Assembly: GCA_000383115.1 (NCBI GenBank)
Contig: KB910525.1
Location: forward strand, 602-34,911
Length of the DNA stretch: 34,310 bases
Reading direction: 5' to 3'
Source of the DNA: an alpha proteobacterium SCGC AAA015-N04
GTDB taxonomy: Bacteria; Pseudomonadota; Alphaproteobacteria; Puniceispirillales; Marisalimonadaceae
The notes under the pieces were generated by a model that was given only the letters and a program-made list of their open reading frames with translations, ran no database searches and was not told the origin of the DNA. Both the position numbers and the translations under genes were made by a program. Of this stretch, positions 33,186-34,310 are shown piece by piece. How positions within the stretch are numbered: position 1 is the first letter of the stretch; each line of letters begins with the position of its first letter.

Positions 33186-33515
33186 TTACAAAGAAACATT
33201 TTCAAAAAAATTAAAATCACTATTTGAAGTTTTCCTTCCATGTGTGTCACCTCCTACAATAGACATTGTAGCACCCATCTCTTTAATTTGTTCTTTTACG
33301 TCAGAGTATTCTTTTGCTTTTTTATAGGATATTTCCCAATCTTTTTTAGATTTCCATACTGTCAAGTAATGAAGATGAGTGTCTGAAACATTAATAAATA
33401 AGGAAAAATTTAAACCTTCATTAAATAATTTATCAGTATAGTTTATACAAAAAAATCTAAATGAATCTCTTCCAACCTTGTTTGGAAATTTAAAAACATG
33501 AATTCTTGTGTACAT
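33186..33515 (-). CDS. alpha-beta-barrel (ABM)-like small protein, NYTD type
   Basis: A 109-residue protein starting MYTRIHVFKFPNK, then FCINYTDKLFNEGLNF, LFINVSDTHLHYLTVWKSKKD and a helix with KEQIKEMGATMSIVGG. It resembles 5938-6282 in the MY-x-R opening, the NYTD block and the strand pattern. AAAGG lies about 11 bases before the ATG, with a second GAGG close to it. The fold is inferred; there is no named substrate or catalytic residue. Confidence 0.65.
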   Translation of the reverse strand: MYTRIHVFKFPNKVGRDSFRFFCINYTDKLFNEGLNFSLFINVSDTHLHYLTVWKSKKDWEISYKKAKEYSDVKEQIKEMGATMSIVGGDTHGRKTSNSDFNFFENVSL

Positions 33516-33570
33516 ACCTCTAACCTTTAATTAAAAATTTCTTAATTCTCTTTATACCAACTACTTAATT

Positions 33571-33719
33571 CTATTTTTCATTTTTCGGTTTTAAACTAGA
33601 TGTAAAGCTATCTACCTCAACTAAAAAAAAAATAGCATATTTGTCAATTCTAAATATTCATGAAGTTTACTTGCTATAATTTTATTATCATCGTTTGTAT
33701 CTGCACCACCTTGAAGGTT
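33571..33719 (-). pseudogene. short frameshifted gene remnant
   Basis: Leftward, an open stretch reads NLQGGADTNDDNKIIASKLH and then EYLELTNMLFFF before TAG. A run of ten T in the reading direction, just before that stop, breaks the frame; the other frame continues with LVEVDSFTSSLKPKNEK to a TAG at 33571. No start codon precedes the first part. It looks like the C-terminal end of a small gene broken at the homopolymer and truncated upstream. The family is unknown. Confidence 0.35.
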
Positions 33720-33772
33720 TCAAGCTATTTTTTACATATCAAATGCAAGAATATACAATCATAAATTTTTAG

Positions 33773-34310
33773 CTAATTTTCTTCAAAAATATCTGTAAAA
33801 TAATCTCCAAACCAAATACCTTCATCTTCATCATAGGTAAAAAGTAGAGGTGAGCCGCTACCACCACTAAAAGACAAATCTTGTTCAAATAGAATTTCTG
33901 TTCCATCATATTCAACACCACTAATCTCATACTCTGCTCCTTCAGATATATTCAAATTTTGGCTGTAAATATTTTCATGTAAAAAACCTTCAGGAAGGTC
34001 AAGACTTTTAAATTTAATTAAAATATCACTAGCTTTAAAATTTTCTTTCACATCAAAGGTACATTCAATAGAACCAAATGGATAAGAAACTGCTACAAAA
34101 ATAGCGGCTACATGATTACTATTAGGTCCTTCACAATCTTTAAACCCGAAATCTTCATCATCATAAGTAAGTAATTGATTATTTATATTTGTATCACCAT
34201 CTCTGATTAACCTCAGATTTTGTAAACCTAATTCCAATTCTGTTTCGTTATCTATAATCTTAGCTTTGAAATTTGGATTATCTAGACAAATTCCAGATGA
34301 TAAATTAAAT
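33773..34310 (-). CDS. C-terminal part of an acidic secreted or surface protein (partial)
   Basis: The frame is open to the right edge of the window, so the gene continues beyond it; a TTG at 34237 would be an internal start and is not preferred. At least 179 residues are visible, strongly acidic and beta-rich (IFVAVSYPFGSIECTF, SDILIKFKSLDLPEG, GAEYEISGVEYDGTEILF, DEDEGIWFGDYF). Two Cys upstream and downstream (GICLD, DCEGP) plus a third in IECTF are present. Ca2+-binding-like Asp/Glu runs suggest an extracellular cohesin- or immunoglobulin-like fold, but no named domain can be assigned. Confidence 0.65.
   Translation of the reverse strand, partial: FNLSSGICLDNPNFKAKIIDNETELELGLQNLRLIRDGDTNINNQLLTYDDEDFGFKDCEGPNSNHVAAIFVAVSYPFGSIECTFDVKENFKASDILIKFKSLDLPEGFLHENIYSQNLNISEGAEYEISGVEYDGTEILFEQDLSFSGGSGSPLLFTYDEDEGIWFGDYFTDIFEEN

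Noticed and set aside
1-34310. CRISPR array, tRNA/rRNA genes, insertion sequences, integrase or attachment sites
   Set aside because: No regularly spaced repeats, no RNA-gene signatures and no transposase or recombinase motifs were seen, so any transfer claim rests on composition only.

Overview
This is an AT-rich bacterial window whose small proteins, transporters and cyclase/Rieske parts look like those of a marine alphaproteobacterium. A SAR11-like or other AT-rich marine lineage is my inference; no rRNA or other marker gene is present to prove it. Coding density is moderate. Several spacers exceed 300 bases, and at least two genes (probably four) are decayed, which is unlike the most streamlined marine genomes.

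Layout. 1-2.6 kb: the end of an unknown gene, then a leftward set of RraA-like aldolase, DinF-type MATE exporter and small membrane protein. 2.8-6.3 kb: small genes (zinc-ribbon, secreted and one-helix proteins, a DUF123 GIY-YIG protein, a dimeric alpha-beta-barrel-like protein) around a wrecked formylglycine-generating-enzyme-like gene. 6.4-11.7 kb: a rightward run of a NavAb-like voltage-gated sodium channel, a small zinc protein, a 1274-residue 7TM receptor-like protein with an apparently dead P-loop domain and TPR-like tail, and a small P-loop kinase. 11.8-17.1 kb: a leftward 1287-residue SAM / HEPN-like / STAND NTPase / TPR protein, divergent from a 465-residue protein of unknown family. 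17.4-19.8 kb: a leftward set with secreted, cupin, alpha-beta-barrel-like and TPR proteins. 19.9-21.3 kb: a broken ferredoxin-adenylate cyclase-Rieske fusion. 21.7-26 kb: DsrE-like protein, an NMT1/SsuABC-type ABC importer, a TauE/SafE permease and a DUF3147 protein. 26-34.3 kb: mostly small lineage-specific genes, an outer-membrane barrel, gene remnants, and the C-terminal end of a secreted acidic protein cut by the window edge.

How parts may work together. The 1287-residue protein has the architecture of STAND-type antiphage sensors: an N-terminal effector-like region with an R-x4-H motif, an intact NTPase and a kinesin-light-chain-like TPR sensor. It is the best candidate for an undescribed defence system, possibly with its divergent partner. 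Opposite it, the 7TM / pseudo-STAND / TPR protein next to a sodium channel suggests membrane signalling. The cyclase fusion shows that this lineage once had a cyclase flanked by two iron-sulphur domains, although this copy is inactivated. A second theme is expansion of small proteins: three relatives share a TRIWNK and SRGI core, two share an NYTD core, two more are alpha-beta-barrel-like, and two secreted proteins share a VVGQK core.
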